Source: Planctomycetota bacterium
GTDB lineage: Bacteria > Planctomycetota > Phycisphaerae > Sedimentisphaerales > Anaerobacaceae
Assembly: GCA_019456195.1 (NCBI GenBank)
Contig: VRUK01000008.1
Coordinates: forward strand, 1 to 64,000
Length of the DNA stretch: 64,000 nucleotides
Direction: 5' to 3'
The notes under the pieces are model-generated. The model saw only the letters and a list, made by a program, of their open reading frames with translations, searched no databases and was not told the DNA's origin. The position numbers were made by a program, and so were the translations under genes. Below, piece by piece: positions 18,001-26,254 of the stretch. How positions within the stretch are numbered: the stretch's first letter is position 1; each line of letters starts with the position of its first letter.

Positions 18001-18768
18001 TTAGTTTAAATTTACTGAGACCGGCGTCAGTCCGGCTGTCCAGGCGCAGGCATTGCGAAAAAGGCGACCTACTTGCGGATTAGCAAAAGCCTGAACATCG
18101 TGTCCGAGGACGCTGTGGAAGACTTTACCTTTGCCGTAGTCCAGTACGAATGCCATCGGATAATCCTTGCCGTCCACTTTCGACCGCGCTTTAGCCAATA
18201 CCTTGATATGGGTTGTTCCCGCCAGGCAGGTGTAAAGCTCATCGGTTGTCTCGAACTGAGTCATTGCGTCCATAGCCGGGTGCGTATTGTCGGTGATTCG
18301 GACAGTGAATTTACCGTGCGGGTCGTGCCCTCGCAACTTGGGGTCCCAGACGCGCCCGGCAAGCTCAACGAACTCGGGCCATTCCTGAAATGCCCCGCAG
18401 GCAAAGTGAACCAGAACCAGCCCTTTTCCACTCTTTACAACGCGTTTGAGGTTGGCACGGGCCTCTGTGCCCGGGTCGGGGACTTCCCAATCCATGAAGT
18501 GCAATACAATAACGTCATAGTCGGCAAGGGTATCGGCCCTCAGGTCATTCGGCTCCTCGGTGATCGTAACACTGAGCCTTTTGTCGGCCGCGATGGCCTT
18601 GGCCAAAACCGGCGTCGTCTGTTTCCACTTGTGCCCGGGATAGTCTATACCGGTTACTATAAGTACTTTTTTGGTCTGCGCTTCTTTGCCTTCCACCGAA
18701 GCTGTTGGAGTCAAACTGCAACCAGCCATGAAAATGGCCAATGCTCCAAATACAGAAATGTACTTCAT
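18001..18768 (-). CDS. ThuA-like lipoprotein
   Basis: A 255-residue protein with a lipoprotein signal (MKYISVFGALAIFMAGC, lipobox MAGC) followed by a ThuA domain: KVLIVTGIDYPGHKWKQT, DYDVIVLHFMDWEVP, GKGLVLVHFACGAF, RGHDPHGKFTVRI, NTHPAMDAM and KVFHSVLGHDVQAF. ThuA-type proteins belong to the class-I glutamine-amidotransferase fold and are linked to trehalose/3-keto-sugar metabolism. The lipid anchor places it in the periplasm. AAGGAGAG precedes the ATG. It is the first gene of the operon, with a promoter about 150 bp upstream. Confidence 0.88.
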   Translation of the reverse strand: MKYISVFGALAIFMAGCSLTPTASVEGKEAQTKKVLIVTGIDYPGHKWKQTTPVLAKAIAADKRLSVTITEEPNDLRADTLADYDVIVLHFMDWEVPDPGTEARANLKRVVKSGKGLVLVHFACGAFQEWPEFVELAGRVWDPKLRGHDPHGKFTVRITDNTHPAMDAMTQFETTDELYTCLAGTTHIKVLAKARSKVDGKDYPMAFVLDYGKGKVFHSVLGHDVQAFANPQVGRLFRNACAWTAGLTPVSVNLN

Positions 18769-18916
18769 AACTGCTCTCCTTTAGAAGCAAAAGTGAATGC
18801 CTCATTCCCATACCCAAAGGATTACGAAGAAGACATCTACGCATCCTGCCACAATCCCTTATTTATTGAATCCCCTACCGGCTTTGGGACAATAAAACAC
18901 CTGTTTATTACCAAGC

Positions 18917-18946
18917 AATATAACACCTGCTGTTATCACCTGTCAA
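18917..18946 (-). promoter_or_regulatory. Promoter of the ThuA-isomerase-DUF1080 operon
   Basis: On the minus strand TTGACA (18941-18946), an 18-bp spacer and TATATT (18917-18922) lie about 150 bp upstream of the first ATG of the operon. Confidence 0.55.
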
Positions 18947-18973
18947 ATCCAAAATCTTACCCTATTATGCCCG

Positions 18974-19108
18974 TCAGAAATCCAACGGGCTTTTACTCTC
19001 CTTGATCGTACGGCTTTTTACCGTGTGCGTATAGATCATCGTGGTCCTTACGTCACTATGACCCAGGAGTTCCTGAATCGGTTGAGTAGATTTGTGTCGA
19101 TCTTCAAC
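18974..19108 (-). pseudogene. Remnant of an IntI-like tyrosine recombinase (C-terminal end only)
   Basis: A 44-codon minus-strand frame ending in TGA at 18974 reads as the last part of a tyrosine recombinase: QELLGHSDVRTTMIYTH with the box-II His and the nucleophilic Tyr, then a tail ending KSPLDF. An SPLDF-type ending is characteristic of integron integrases rather than XerC/D. The RKHRH catalytic residues further upstream are absent and no start codon fits, so this is a relic. Its orientation, reading away from the cassette to its right, matches the normal intI-attI-cassette layout. Confidence 0.75.
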
Positions 19109-19151
19109 ATTGGGGTTATCGTGATTTATTGTCAACATTTATATCTACATA

Positions 19152-19179
19152 TTGACAGGATAGAAATGCACGATATTTT
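19152..19179 (+). promoter_or_regulatory. Promoter candidate driving the integron cassette
   Basis: TTGACA (19152-19157), a 16-bp spacer and TATTTT (19174-19179) point into the cassette. A mirrored TGTCAA at 19130-19135 gives a possible divergent -35 towards the integrase relic, reminiscent of the Pc/Pint arrangement of integrons. Confidence 0.45.
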
Positions 19180-19253
19180 AAGATTTTTACCTTGTCAACC
19201 ACAAATTGATAAACATAATAGCTGGTATTAACAGTAAAACCATATCATAACTT

Positions 19254-20268
19254 GTTAGAGCGGAAGAAAGTTAGGTTTATCTTATGAAAAGTCGTGTCAA
19301 ACGCTTTGCAATTATCGGTCTTTCCAGCATCCTATTGATAGCCATCGGTCTTGGCATCTATACCTGGCTTCACTGGTCGCCCGCTGGATCCGTTTATATT
19401 GCTAGTGGAGTCGCTCACATTGAGCTTCCGCACCGCCTCCGCAATGGCGCAGAACACGACGCAGCCCGTAGCCGCAACGGCGGTAACCCTTACATCCTAC
19501 GTATCGACACCGAGTACGCTGGTTCGCTACTGTACTATGGAGCCTCCCATACACGCAATCCGGGGCACCCGCAAATTTCGGACATTACCTCACGATGGAA
19601 TGTGTTTAAGCCAACTGTAGCCTTGTACGAAGGACGCAGCAGAGGCTATTTTTACGGAGCCTTAATAGAGCCTTTTGCCGGCTTGCCCGAGCCAGCCTTA
19701 GTACATAAGCTCGCACGGCACGACGATATCCCATTGTATAGCCTAGAACCCGCTTATGCAGATGAAGTCGCTGAACTGCTTCAGTTGTTCTCAGCGGAGC
19801 AGATAGCGCTTTACTTCTTCTTGCGAGTTTATTCGTCGGAGGCCGGTGGGGTTTCGGATGAGGCATTAGCCCTTGACCTATTGAGTAAACGCACTGATGT
19901 AGATGGCTTACGCAGGTCACTTTCAACGTTAGCTGACGTGGATCGCCTTTGGCAACGTGATTTTCCAGACCAAGACGACTGGCGTATCTACCAAGGCGAG
20001 CCCAGCTATCTGGATGAAATCAGTGATTCGTCACGACGGATTCGGGGAGAGCATATGGCGCGCATCCTTATTGACTTGGTCGAGCGAGGCGAGCGGGTGT
20101 TTGCCGTGGTCGGCAGCGGGCATGTTATCCGCCAAGAATGGAATCTGTGCGCCGCTTTCGACCAGGAACCGGCATGGGATCAACCAGCCGGCACAACCAG
20201 CCAACAAGGTGAGCGAACCCACCTTGATGATGCTTCAACGGTAACGCCCGGACAAAATAAGCTCTAAC
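19254..20268 (+). mobile_element. Single integron gene cassette
   Basis: The segment begins with GTTAGAG (19254-19260), matching the integron core GTTRRRY, and ends with its exact complement CTCTAAC (20262-20268). This is the relation expected of the two ends of one cassette. It holds one ORF in the same direction, whose stop codon lies inside CTCTAAC, as is common in cassettes. An attC-like fold follows. Confidence 0.6.
19284..20267 (+). CDS. Cassette-borne GumN/TraB-like membrane-anchored protein
   Basis: A 327-residue protein with an N-terminal membrane anchor or signal (FAIIGLSSILLIAIGLGIYTW). The body shows the pattern of TraB/GumN-like proteins: a first strand followed by LLYYGASHTRNPGHPQ near residue 81, then FKPTVALYEG near 108, and a C-terminal ERVFAVVGSGHVIRQEW near 273. 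In this family the first GxxH and last GxGH motifs supply putative metal or active-site residues. The biochemical role is unknown. It is the only ORF of the cassette. Its start was chosen as the first ATG after the GTTAGAG boundary; upstream GAAAGTTAGG is only a weak ribosome binding site. Confidence 0.65.
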   Translation: MKSRVKRFAIIGLSSILLIAIGLGIYTWLHWSPAGSVYIASGVAHIELPHRLRNGAEHDAARSRNGGNPYILRIDTEYAGSLLYYGASHTRNPGHPQISDITSRWNVFKPTVALYEGRSRGYFYGALIEPFAGLPEPALVHKLARHDDIPLYSLEPAYADEVAELLQLFSAEQIALYFFLRVYSSEAGGVSDEALALDLLSKRTDVDGLRRSLSTLADVDRLWQRDFPDQDDWRIYQGEPSYLDEISDSSRRIRGEHMARILIDLVERGERVFAVVGSGHVIRQEWNLCAAFDQEPAWDQPAGTTSQQGERTHLDDASTVTPGQNKL

Positions 20269-20321
20269 AAGTGCATTAACCCGACAAAAGGGAGCTGCTT
20301 TCTTGGGTAATTTTTGGGGAA
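20262..20321 (+). other. Degenerate attC recombination site
   Basis: R''-type CTCTAAC (20262-20268) is followed by ATTAACCC (20275-20282), which pairs with GGGTAAT (20305-20311) leaving one unpaired A, the kind of extrahelical base that marks attC hairpins. No GTTRRRY follows the second arm, so the right end appears decayed and the site probably no longer recombines. Confidence 0.5.
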
Positions 20322-20482
20322 GTCACGATTAAATTTCATCATCAAGCTTAGTGCAAATTCATCCTTTTGCAGATTATGCGCATAGTTAGCACATGGTTTT
20401 TGAGTCTTTATAGGAGAATTGGTCATAACAGATATGCCTAACCTTCAATTTGGCATAGCCTTTTCCTCTAAACAACAATCTA

Positions 20483-20511
20483 TTGCATATTTCACCGTCG
20501 TGTGGTATAAG
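20483..20511 (+). promoter_or_regulatory. Promoter candidate for prfB
   Basis: TTGCAT (20483-20488), a 17-bp spacer and TATAAG (20506-20511) lie about 50 bp upstream of the prfB ATG. The rest of the gap between attC and prfB shows nothing recognisable. Confidence 0.5.
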
Positions 20512-20562
20512 GACAGGCGTCAGTAGAAATTAACAGGTAGTCTGAGGTTAGTGATTAGTAAT

Positions 20563-21676
20563 ATGGAAACAACAGAATTAAAATCAGCAATAACAGATAT
20601 GTCGGCCCGGATTGAAAAAATCCGGGACTGGCTTTGACTTGTCCAATAAAAAAATCCAACTTCAAAAGCTTGAAGCCCAGATGTCCAAAGAGGGCTTCTG
20701 GGACAATTCCGAAGAAGCCCAGTCTGTAGTGTCGCAACTGAGCATGCTTAAATCGCTCGTTGAGCCTGTTGAAGAAATGCAGCGGGAGGTCAAAGACCTT
20801 CAGGAGCTGTTCGAATTGGCATCAGATGAATCAGATGAGGATGAACTGGTACAGTTGGAGGATGACCTGAGTGTGCTTGTCAAAAGGTGTGAACAGGTCG
20901 AATTATCGGGGCTGTTATCCAGACCTGAAGATGCGAAAAACAGCTTCTTCAGCATTCACGCCGGGGCAGGAGGAACGGAAAGCTGCGATTGGGCAAACAT
21001 GCTGCTTAGAATGTACACGCGATATTTCGAGGCAAACAAATATAAATTCCAGGAGCTTGATATCACGCCGGGAGAAGAGGCCGGCATTCGGTCGATAACT
21101 CTGCGAGTGAGCGGGCCTTTTGCGTTCGGTAAGCTCTCGTGTGAGACCGGCGTGCACCGGCTCGTAAGAATAAGTCCGTTTGACTCACAAAAAAGACGGC
21201 ATACAAGTTTTGCGGCGGTGGACTGCATTCCTGAATTCGATGAGGACATCGATATTGAAATAAACGAGGAAGATATTCGAATCGACTTCTATCGGGCCAG
21301 CGGCGCCGGGGGCCAGCATGTGAATAAGACCAGCTCGGCGGTACGGATTACACACGAGCCAACGGGGATTGTCGTGCAGTGCCAGAACGAAAGAAGCCAG
21401 CATAAGAACAAGGCCCAGGCATTAAAAGTGCTCAAAGCCAGATTGTATATGCTCGAAGAGCAAAAGCGCGACGCCGAGGTTGCCAAACTTTACGGTAAAA
21501 AGGGTGAAATCGCATGGGGAAGCCAGATACGAAGCTATGTTATGCAGCCCTACCAAATGGTCAAGGACCATCGAACCAACTACCAGACCGGTAATGTTGA
21601 GGCGGTTTTAGACGGAGAACTCAACGGATTTATCGAAAGCTATCTGCGGCATCGAACCAAAAACAAACAAAAGTAA
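20563..21676 (+). CDS. prfB: Peptide chain release factor 2, with programmed +1 frameshift
   Basis: Zero frame: ATG at 20563 and 24 codons to CTT followed by TGA (20635-20637). A +1 slip at CTTTGAC, the classical RF2 autoregulation site, then reads GAC (20636-20638) onwards to the stop at 21676, giving about 370 residues, the usual RF2 length. The main frame has the stop-codon-recognition SPF in VRISPFDSQ and the GGQ motif in RASGAGGQHVNKT, which triggers peptidyl-tRNA hydrolysis. RF2 reads UAA and UGA, so low RF2 promotes the frameshift. The usual upstream Shine-Dalgarno-like stimulator is only weakly present. A start taken inside the second frame would miss the N-terminus. Confidence 0.95.
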
Positions 21677-21694
21677 ACAGGAGCACCTAATAAA

Positions 21695-21829
21695 ATGAAT
21701 CTGCATTCAAACGGCTTATTTCGCATCTGGACGGCGTCAGGCTGCATCGACCATCATCGGATGGCCTGCTTCGCCTTCCTTGCCAGATACGAAAATGCTC
21801 GTTTTCGGTGCTACGATTCATTTTGTTAG
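21695..21829 (+). CDS. Small ORF of unknown function (44 aa)
   Basis: ATG at 21695 with CAGGAG about 13 nt upstream, reading 44 codons rich in Cys, His, Phe and Arg (LFRIWTASGCIDHHRM ... CYDSFC) to TAG. It has no recognised family and sits between prfB and pepA on the same strand. It could be a leader peptide or chance; coding is unproven. Confidence 0.2.
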   Translation: MNLHSNGLFRIWTASGCIDHHRMACFAFLARYENARFRCYDSFC

Positions 21830-21854
21830 GCACTCTCAGGAAAAGGGCAAAAAA

Positions 21855-23396
21855 ATGAAAGATATTATTGAGGTAGAGTTAAAAACACGGACGGTTGATC
21901 CTGCAAAATGCCGGACAGACCTGCTTGCGGTGGGACTGTTTTCAGATGCCAAGGGGCTTGATAAATTAAATGCACAACTCGACAGTAAGCTTGACGGTGC
22001 TATCGAACGGCTGATTAAATTAGGCGATTTCAAGGCAAAAAAGGGAGCCAGTGCAATCGTTTACGGCAACGACAGCACAGTGGCCCAAAGGATTCTGCTG
22101 GTCGGTTTAGGTGAAAAGAAAAAAGCAACAATTGAGACGATTCGCAAAGCGGCATCTAACGCGGCAAAAAAGTCGGTGGAGATGAAAATAGAAACAGTCA
22201 GCCTGGCGCTGCATAAGGCATTCGGCGGACGATTCGATTTATCCGCAATGGGCAGGGCTGTAGCGGAAGGGGTGTATTTCGGCAGCTATCGCTACGATGA
22301 GTTTATTACCGAGAGCGAAAACGGACGCGCGGATTCGCTCAAGGCCGAGGTAATTGATTCCGATTCGGCAAAAACACGAACATTAAATAAAGGTCTTTTG
22401 AGAGGAATAGCTATCGGCAAGGCCCAAAGCTATGCACGGACATTGGCAAATCGGCCGGCCAATGTCATAAGCCCGCCTGAGCTGGCAGCCGCCGCAAAAG
22501 AGCTTAGTCGCGATTCAAAAAATCTGAACTGTACCGTTTTCGATGAAAAGCAGATGGCCGCCAAGGGTATGGGCGGTGTGCTTGCAGTCGGCTCCGGCTC
22601 ACAAAACAAGCCGAGATTTATTATTTTGAAATACAATCCGGCCTCCAAATCCGCAAGCCGTCTGCCGACGATCGGTCTGGTGGGCAAAGCGGTAACTTTC
22701 GATTCCGGCGGGATAAGCATAAAACCGGCCGCCAATATGGACCAGATGAAATTAGATAAAAGCGGCGGTATTGCAGTGCTGGCTACAATGAAGGCTTTGG
22801 CGGAGTTGAAACTACCTGTCAATGTTTATGGTATAATCCCGTCGGCGGAAAATCTACCGAGCGGATCGAGTTATCGACCCGGTGACATTATTACAACCTT
22901 CAGCGGCAAAACCGTGGAAGTGCAAAATACCGACGCCGAAGGCAGGATGATACTGTGCGACGGTATTCACTATGCCGTTAAACAAAAATGCGACATTGTA
23001 ATTGACGTTGCGACATTAACCGGCGCCTGTATGGTTGCTCTTGGAAAACATAAGGCCGGGCTGATGGGCAATGACGAAAAACTGATAAAGCAGCTTCAAA
23101 AAGCCTCTAAAGACAGTGGTGAAAAGATATGGCATTTGCCAAGCGGTGACGAGTACGCAAATGAAATGAAAAGCAAGATAGCCGACCTGAAGAATATCGG
23201 CGGCAAATGGGGAGGGGCCTGCACGGCGGCTGCCTTTTTAAGGCAATTTGTCGGCGATACCAAATGGGCACACCTGGATATTGCGGGGATGGATATGTTT
23301 AGTACGGCTACCGAATATTCAGCGGAAGGCTCAACCGGATTCGGTGTGCGCTTGCTAACTGCTTATCTTATGAATTTAACGTCAAAGAAAACCTGA
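21855..23396 (+). CDS. pepA: Leucyl aminopeptidase (M17 family, PepA-like)
   Basis: A 513-residue cytosolic zinc/manganese aminopeptidase that removes N-terminal residues from peptides. The M17 C-terminal catalytic domain is complete: GKAVTFDSGGISIKP (metal Asp), MKLDKSGG (metal Asp and Lys), and NTDAEGRMIL near residue 358, which carries metal and catalytic residues. The N-terminal macro-like domain is more divergent. An in-frame ATG 25 codons upstream exists, but ATG 21855 is preferred because AGGAAAAGGG lies just before it and the extension overlaps the small ORF upstream. Confidence 0.93.
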   Translation: MKDIIEVELKTRTVDPAKCRTDLLAVGLFSDAKGLDKLNAQLDSKLDGAIERLIKLGDFKAKKGASAIVYGNDSTVAQRILLVGLGEKKKATIETIRKAASNAAKKSVEMKIETVSLALHKAFGGRFDLSAMGRAVAEGVYFGSYRYDEFITESENGRADSLKAEVIDSDSAKTRTLNKGLLRGIAIGKAQSYARTLANRPANVISPPELAAAAKELSRDSKNLNCTVFDEKQMAAKGMGGVLAVGSGSQNKPRFIILKYNPASKSASRLPTIGLVGKAVTFDSGGISIKPAANMDQMKLDKSGGIAVLATMKALAELKLPVNVYGIIPSAENLPSGSSYRPGDIITTFSGKTVEVQNTDAEGRMILCDGIHYAVKQKCDIVIDVATLTGACMVALGKHKAGLMGNDEKLIKQLQKASKDSGEKIWHLPSGDEYANEMKSKIADLKNIGGKWGGACTAAAFLRQFVGDTKWAHLDIAGMDMFSTATEYSAEGSTGFGVRLLTAYLMNLTSKKT

Positions 23397-23467
23397 CAAA
23401 AAGCAGGTAGGGTTAAGATACAAATTAAATAATAATCGATGAAAACCTATAATTATGAGTCAAAGAA

Positions 23468-24052
23468 ATGACTAAAAAAAACAAGGCCATAGATACCGAG
23501 AGAATCATAAAAGCAGTTAAGGAAATACTCATAGCGGTCGGTGAAGATATTGAACGCGAAGGATTAAAGAAAACACCGGAACGGGTGGCAAGAATGTACG
23601 CCGAACTTTTAGGCGGAATGCATGAGGACGTCAAAAAGCATCTTAAAAGCACCTTTACCGAAAACTACGACGAAATCGTTCTGCTGCGTGACATCCCATT
23701 TTACAGCATCTGTGAGCATCATCTAATGCCCTTTATCGGTTCAGCCCATGTCGCCTACTTGCCTACGGGAACGGTTCTTGGTGTCAGCAAATTAGCCCGT
23801 ATTGTGGACTGTTTTGCCCGGCGGCTCCAGACCCAGGAAAGGCTGACTTTCCAGATAGCCGATTTTTTAATGGAAAGCTTAAAGTCACAGGGGGTCGCAG
23901 TTATAATCGAATCTTCACATAGCTGTATGACCATTCGGGGCATAAAAAAGCCCGGCTCAGTAATGGTGACATCGGCACTTCGGGGTTTATTCAGGAGGGA
24001 TCCGAAAAGCCGAAATGAAGTTTTAAGCCTGATGCATAGCAGCAACAAGTAA
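23468..24052 (+). CDS. folE: GTP cyclohydrolase I (FolE)
   Basis: A 194-residue type I GTP cyclohydrolase. It converts GTP to 7,8-dihydroneopterin triphosphate, the first step of folate, biopterin and queuosine-type pathways. The zinc ligands are in place: C82 and H85 in ICEHHLMPF and C153 in SCMTIRG. Family motifs [23 protein letters not shown] and [10 protein letters not shown] are present. It is followed 12 bp later by a pyruvoyl-tetrahydropterin-synthase-like gene that would use its product, so the two form an operon. Length is normal for a bacterial FolE. Confidence 0.96.
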   Translation: MTKKNKAIDTERIIKAVKEILIAVGEDIEREGLKKTPERVARMYAELLGGMHEDVKKHLKSTFTENYDEIVLLRDIPFYSICEHHLMPFIGSAHVAYLPTGTVLGVSKLARIVDCFARRLQTQERLTFQIADFLMESLKSQGVAVIIESSHSCMTIRGIKKPGSVMVTSALRGLFRRDPKSRNEVLSLMHSSNK

Positions 24053-24064
24053 GGGATTTTCTTT

Positions 24065-24877
24065 ATGCATAAGCTGGCCAGGCAAGTACGGTTTTCGATT
24101 AATCCTTTTTTAGCGGAAAACAATGAAGGATTCAACTCGTATGCATCCAAGCCGGCCGGTGAGGGATTTTCAATATTCCTGGAATTATCAGTCGAAGTAA
24201 TCGGTAAGGTTGAACCGGCCACGGGATTTGTCGTTAATGTAACCGATATTGACAAAAACGTTCGCGAATTTGCAGTGCAGGTTTTTGACGAGCGAATAAG
24301 GCAGGATTTTTATCGGGGACAGCATATTGGTTTTTCCGTATTGGCTGAACTTCTAAAATCAGCCTGGAAGAAATTAGACGATAAATTCGGGACAGCACAA
24401 TTAAGTAAATTGAGCCTGAAGCTGAATCCATTCAGGAAGATGGCTATAGATTTGAAAGATTTCGAGATGGTTTATTTTAGTGAGAAATTCGAATTTGCAG
24501 CGATGCATAAACTCTGGAACGATGATTTCTCAGAGAAGCAGAATTTTGAGGTGTTCGGCAAGTGCGCAAATCCCGCCGGACACGGCCACAACTACATTGT
24601 CGAGGTCACGATAAAGACGCCGATAAGTAAAAACGATTTCCATATCTGCGATTTCGAAAAAATAGTGGACAATGAGCTGATAAAACTCGTTGACCATAAG
24701 AATTTAAATGCCGATGTCAATCATTTCTGCAAAACCATTCCCACAGTTGAAAATATTGTGGTTTTCGCATGGAGCAAACTCTCTGGCAAATTCGGCAAGG
24801 CGGCCCTGCATTGTGTTACAGTTTGGGAAACCGATAAAACATATTGCTCGTACTACGGTTCGGATAACAGCGAATAA
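24065..24877 (+). CDS. Tandem 6-pyruvoyl-tetrahydropterin synthase / QueD-like protein
   Basis: A 270-residue protein made of two T-fold (PTPS/QueD) units. The C-terminal unit (residues 137-265) has the full active site: zinc His148, His173 and His175 (MHKLW ... HGHNY), catalytic Cys167 in CANPAGHGHNY, DHKNLN (Asp210, His211) and PTVEN (Glu229). Its Cys-to-HGHNY spacing is like eukaryotic PTPS, not the shorter CxxxHGH of QueD. The N-terminal unit (1-130) keeps the fold but lacks the zinc histidines. With folE directly upstream it probably acts on dihydroneopterin triphosphate, giving 6-pyruvoyl- or 6-carboxy-tetrahydropterin; which one is not decidable by eye. Confidence 0.85.
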   Translation: MHKLARQVRFSINPFLAENNEGFNSYASKPAGEGFSIFLELSVEVIGKVEPATGFVVNVTDIDKNVREFAVQVFDERIRQDFYRGQHIGFSVLAELLKSAWKKLDDKFGTAQLSKLSLKLNPFRKMAIDLKDFEMVYFSEKFEFAAMHKLWNDDFSEKQNFEVFGKCANPAGHGHNYIVEVTIKTPISKNDFHICDFEKIVDNELIKLVDHKNLNADVNHFCKTIPTVENIVVFAWSKLSGKFGKAALHCVTVWETDKTYCSYYGSDNSE

Positions 24878-24939
24878 AATAAATCCGAAACGTGAGAGTA
24901 TTATGTGCCCTGCTATCTATAAATTTTGACTATCGCGTG

Positions 24940-24968
24940 TTGACATATCCGACTCAACGTCATATAAT
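24940..24968 (+). promoter_or_regulatory. Near-consensus sigma70-like promoter for the pseudopilin gene
   Basis: TTGACA (24940-24945), a 17-bp spacer and TATAAT (24963-24968), a perfect consensus match. Transcription would begin near 24975 and leave an untranslated leader of about 150 nt before the ATG at 25126. Confidence 0.8.
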
Positions 24969-25125
24969 ATCTTTATTCAAACCGTTGAAAAACGCTGAAA
25001 AGATTGAAAACAACACTGTTTTTATGCATCGTATTAGTTTGACAGTATATATTAAGGAGGCACCGCTCAGATTAAGTTTTTTATAGTCTTTTTAAGGCAC
25101 TTTTTGCCGGAAAGAAGGGGTAAAA

Positions 25126-25905
25126 ATGAAAACAAGAGCTTTCACACTAATCGAGCTGCTGGTGGTAATCGCAATTATAGCAATCCTTATGGCAATTCTC
25201 ATGCCTGCCTTACAGCGGGTGAAAAATCAGGCCAAAGGTACCGTATGTGTCCAGAATTTACGCACCATGACAATGGCCTGGATTATGTATAAGGATGATA
25301 ATGATGATAAACTGGTCAAGGGCACAACAGGTCAAACCGATGGGAGCTGGGTATTAAATCCTTCCGGCAACATGGTTGAGGACAAGAAAGAGGCCTTAAG
25401 AAAAGGTGCGCTTTTTCCATACGTCAGCAGCACTGTGGACGTATATAGCTGCCCAGCAGATAGAAGGCAGCAAAACCAGGAGATATATGCCTTTCGCAGT
25501 TACTCTATTGCAGGGGGTATGCACGGAGTAAACCCGGCAGGCGACTGGGAGATTATTCCTCATATAAAATATACCGAAATAAAAAGACCCTCAAGCAAAT
25601 ATGTGTTTATAGAAGAAGCTGATCCACGAGGATATAACAACGGTTCCTGGGTTATGAATCCAAAATCAAAAGGATGGGTGGACCCATTCGCAATCTGGCA
25701 CAGCAGGTCACAAAGCACTTTAGGATGGGCTGACGGCAGTGCGGAAATGCACCGATGGCTGAGCAAAAGCGTAATCGAATGGTGCGAACAGGCCTGTGAT
25801 GTAACAGCAAGACAGACATTCAGTTTCTATCTGCCCCGCGCTGACGATGACGTCGAAGACTTCACATTTATGCTGAATGGCTATGCGTATAGAAGCCTTC
25901 AATAG
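25126..25905 (+). CDS. Type II secretion-like pseudopilin (prepilin N-methylation motif)
   Basis: A 259-residue protein with a very short leader and a classical type IV prepilin signal (TRAFTLIELLVVIAIIAIL, with the +5 Glu), to be cut and methylated by a prepilin peptidase. The globular part is planctomycete-like: VQNLRTMTMAWIMYKDDNDD near residue 42, a Cys in VYSCPADRR near 107, and a C-terminal LGWADGSAEMHRW near 202, an aromatic-DG signature found in many PVC-phylum pseudopilins. GAAGGGGT precedes the ATG. No secretion ATPase or secretin gene lies nearby, so it is an orphan pilin of unknown assembly partner. Confidence 0.9.
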   Translation: MKTRAFTLIELLVVIAIIAILMAILMPALQRVKNQAKGTVCVQNLRTMTMAWIMYKDDNDDKLVKGTTGQTDGSWVLNPSGNMVEDKKEALRKGALFPYVSSTVDVYSCPADRRQQNQEIYAFRSYSIAGGMHGVNPAGDWEIIPHIKYTEIKRPSSKYVFIEEADPRGYNNGSWVMNPKSKGWVDPFAIWHSRSQSTLGWADGSAEMHRWLSKSVIEWCEQACDVTARQTFSFYLPRADDDVEDFTFMLNGYAYRSLQ

Positions 25906-26254
25906 CATCGACTTCCTGCTGAGCAAAACAACCTTATCGGTCCTTAGTGGGTAAAGTTTAAACATAACATCATCTATTGAACGCTCCTTTTAAGTTTCAA
26001 ACCGCTGGCTCAACAACTACTTAGGAAGCACGTCTTTGCTAAAGCTATGTTCTTTATTAGCCGATACTTATGTTATAAGAAGGCTATTGGTCTATCCGCT
26101 TCAAACAGACTTTAGTATCAATATCTGGTACGGCTAAGACTATAAGAACAATGGTCTCGACAGAAAATTCATGTATGACAGTAAGGCTGCATTCGTTTAT
26201 CAGCGCAGCCGACGGGGGCGGAGTCCAACCAAATCGACTATTGATAAATCAATA
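25906..26254. other. Intergenic gap, nothing recognised
   Basis: About 350 bp between the pseudopilin and the DUF4091 gene. No consensus promoter, RNA or repeat was seen. An upstream in-frame extension of the following ORF to 26171 is possible, but its residues do not look like a signal peptide. Confidence 0.4.

Noticed and set aside
18073-19005. 310-aa plus-strand ORF
   Set aside because: Antisense to the ThuA lipoprotein gene and the integrase relic; no recognisable domain.
20612-20640. prfB start inside the second frame
   Set aside because: It would remove the conserved N-terminus and ignore the CTTTGAC frameshift site.
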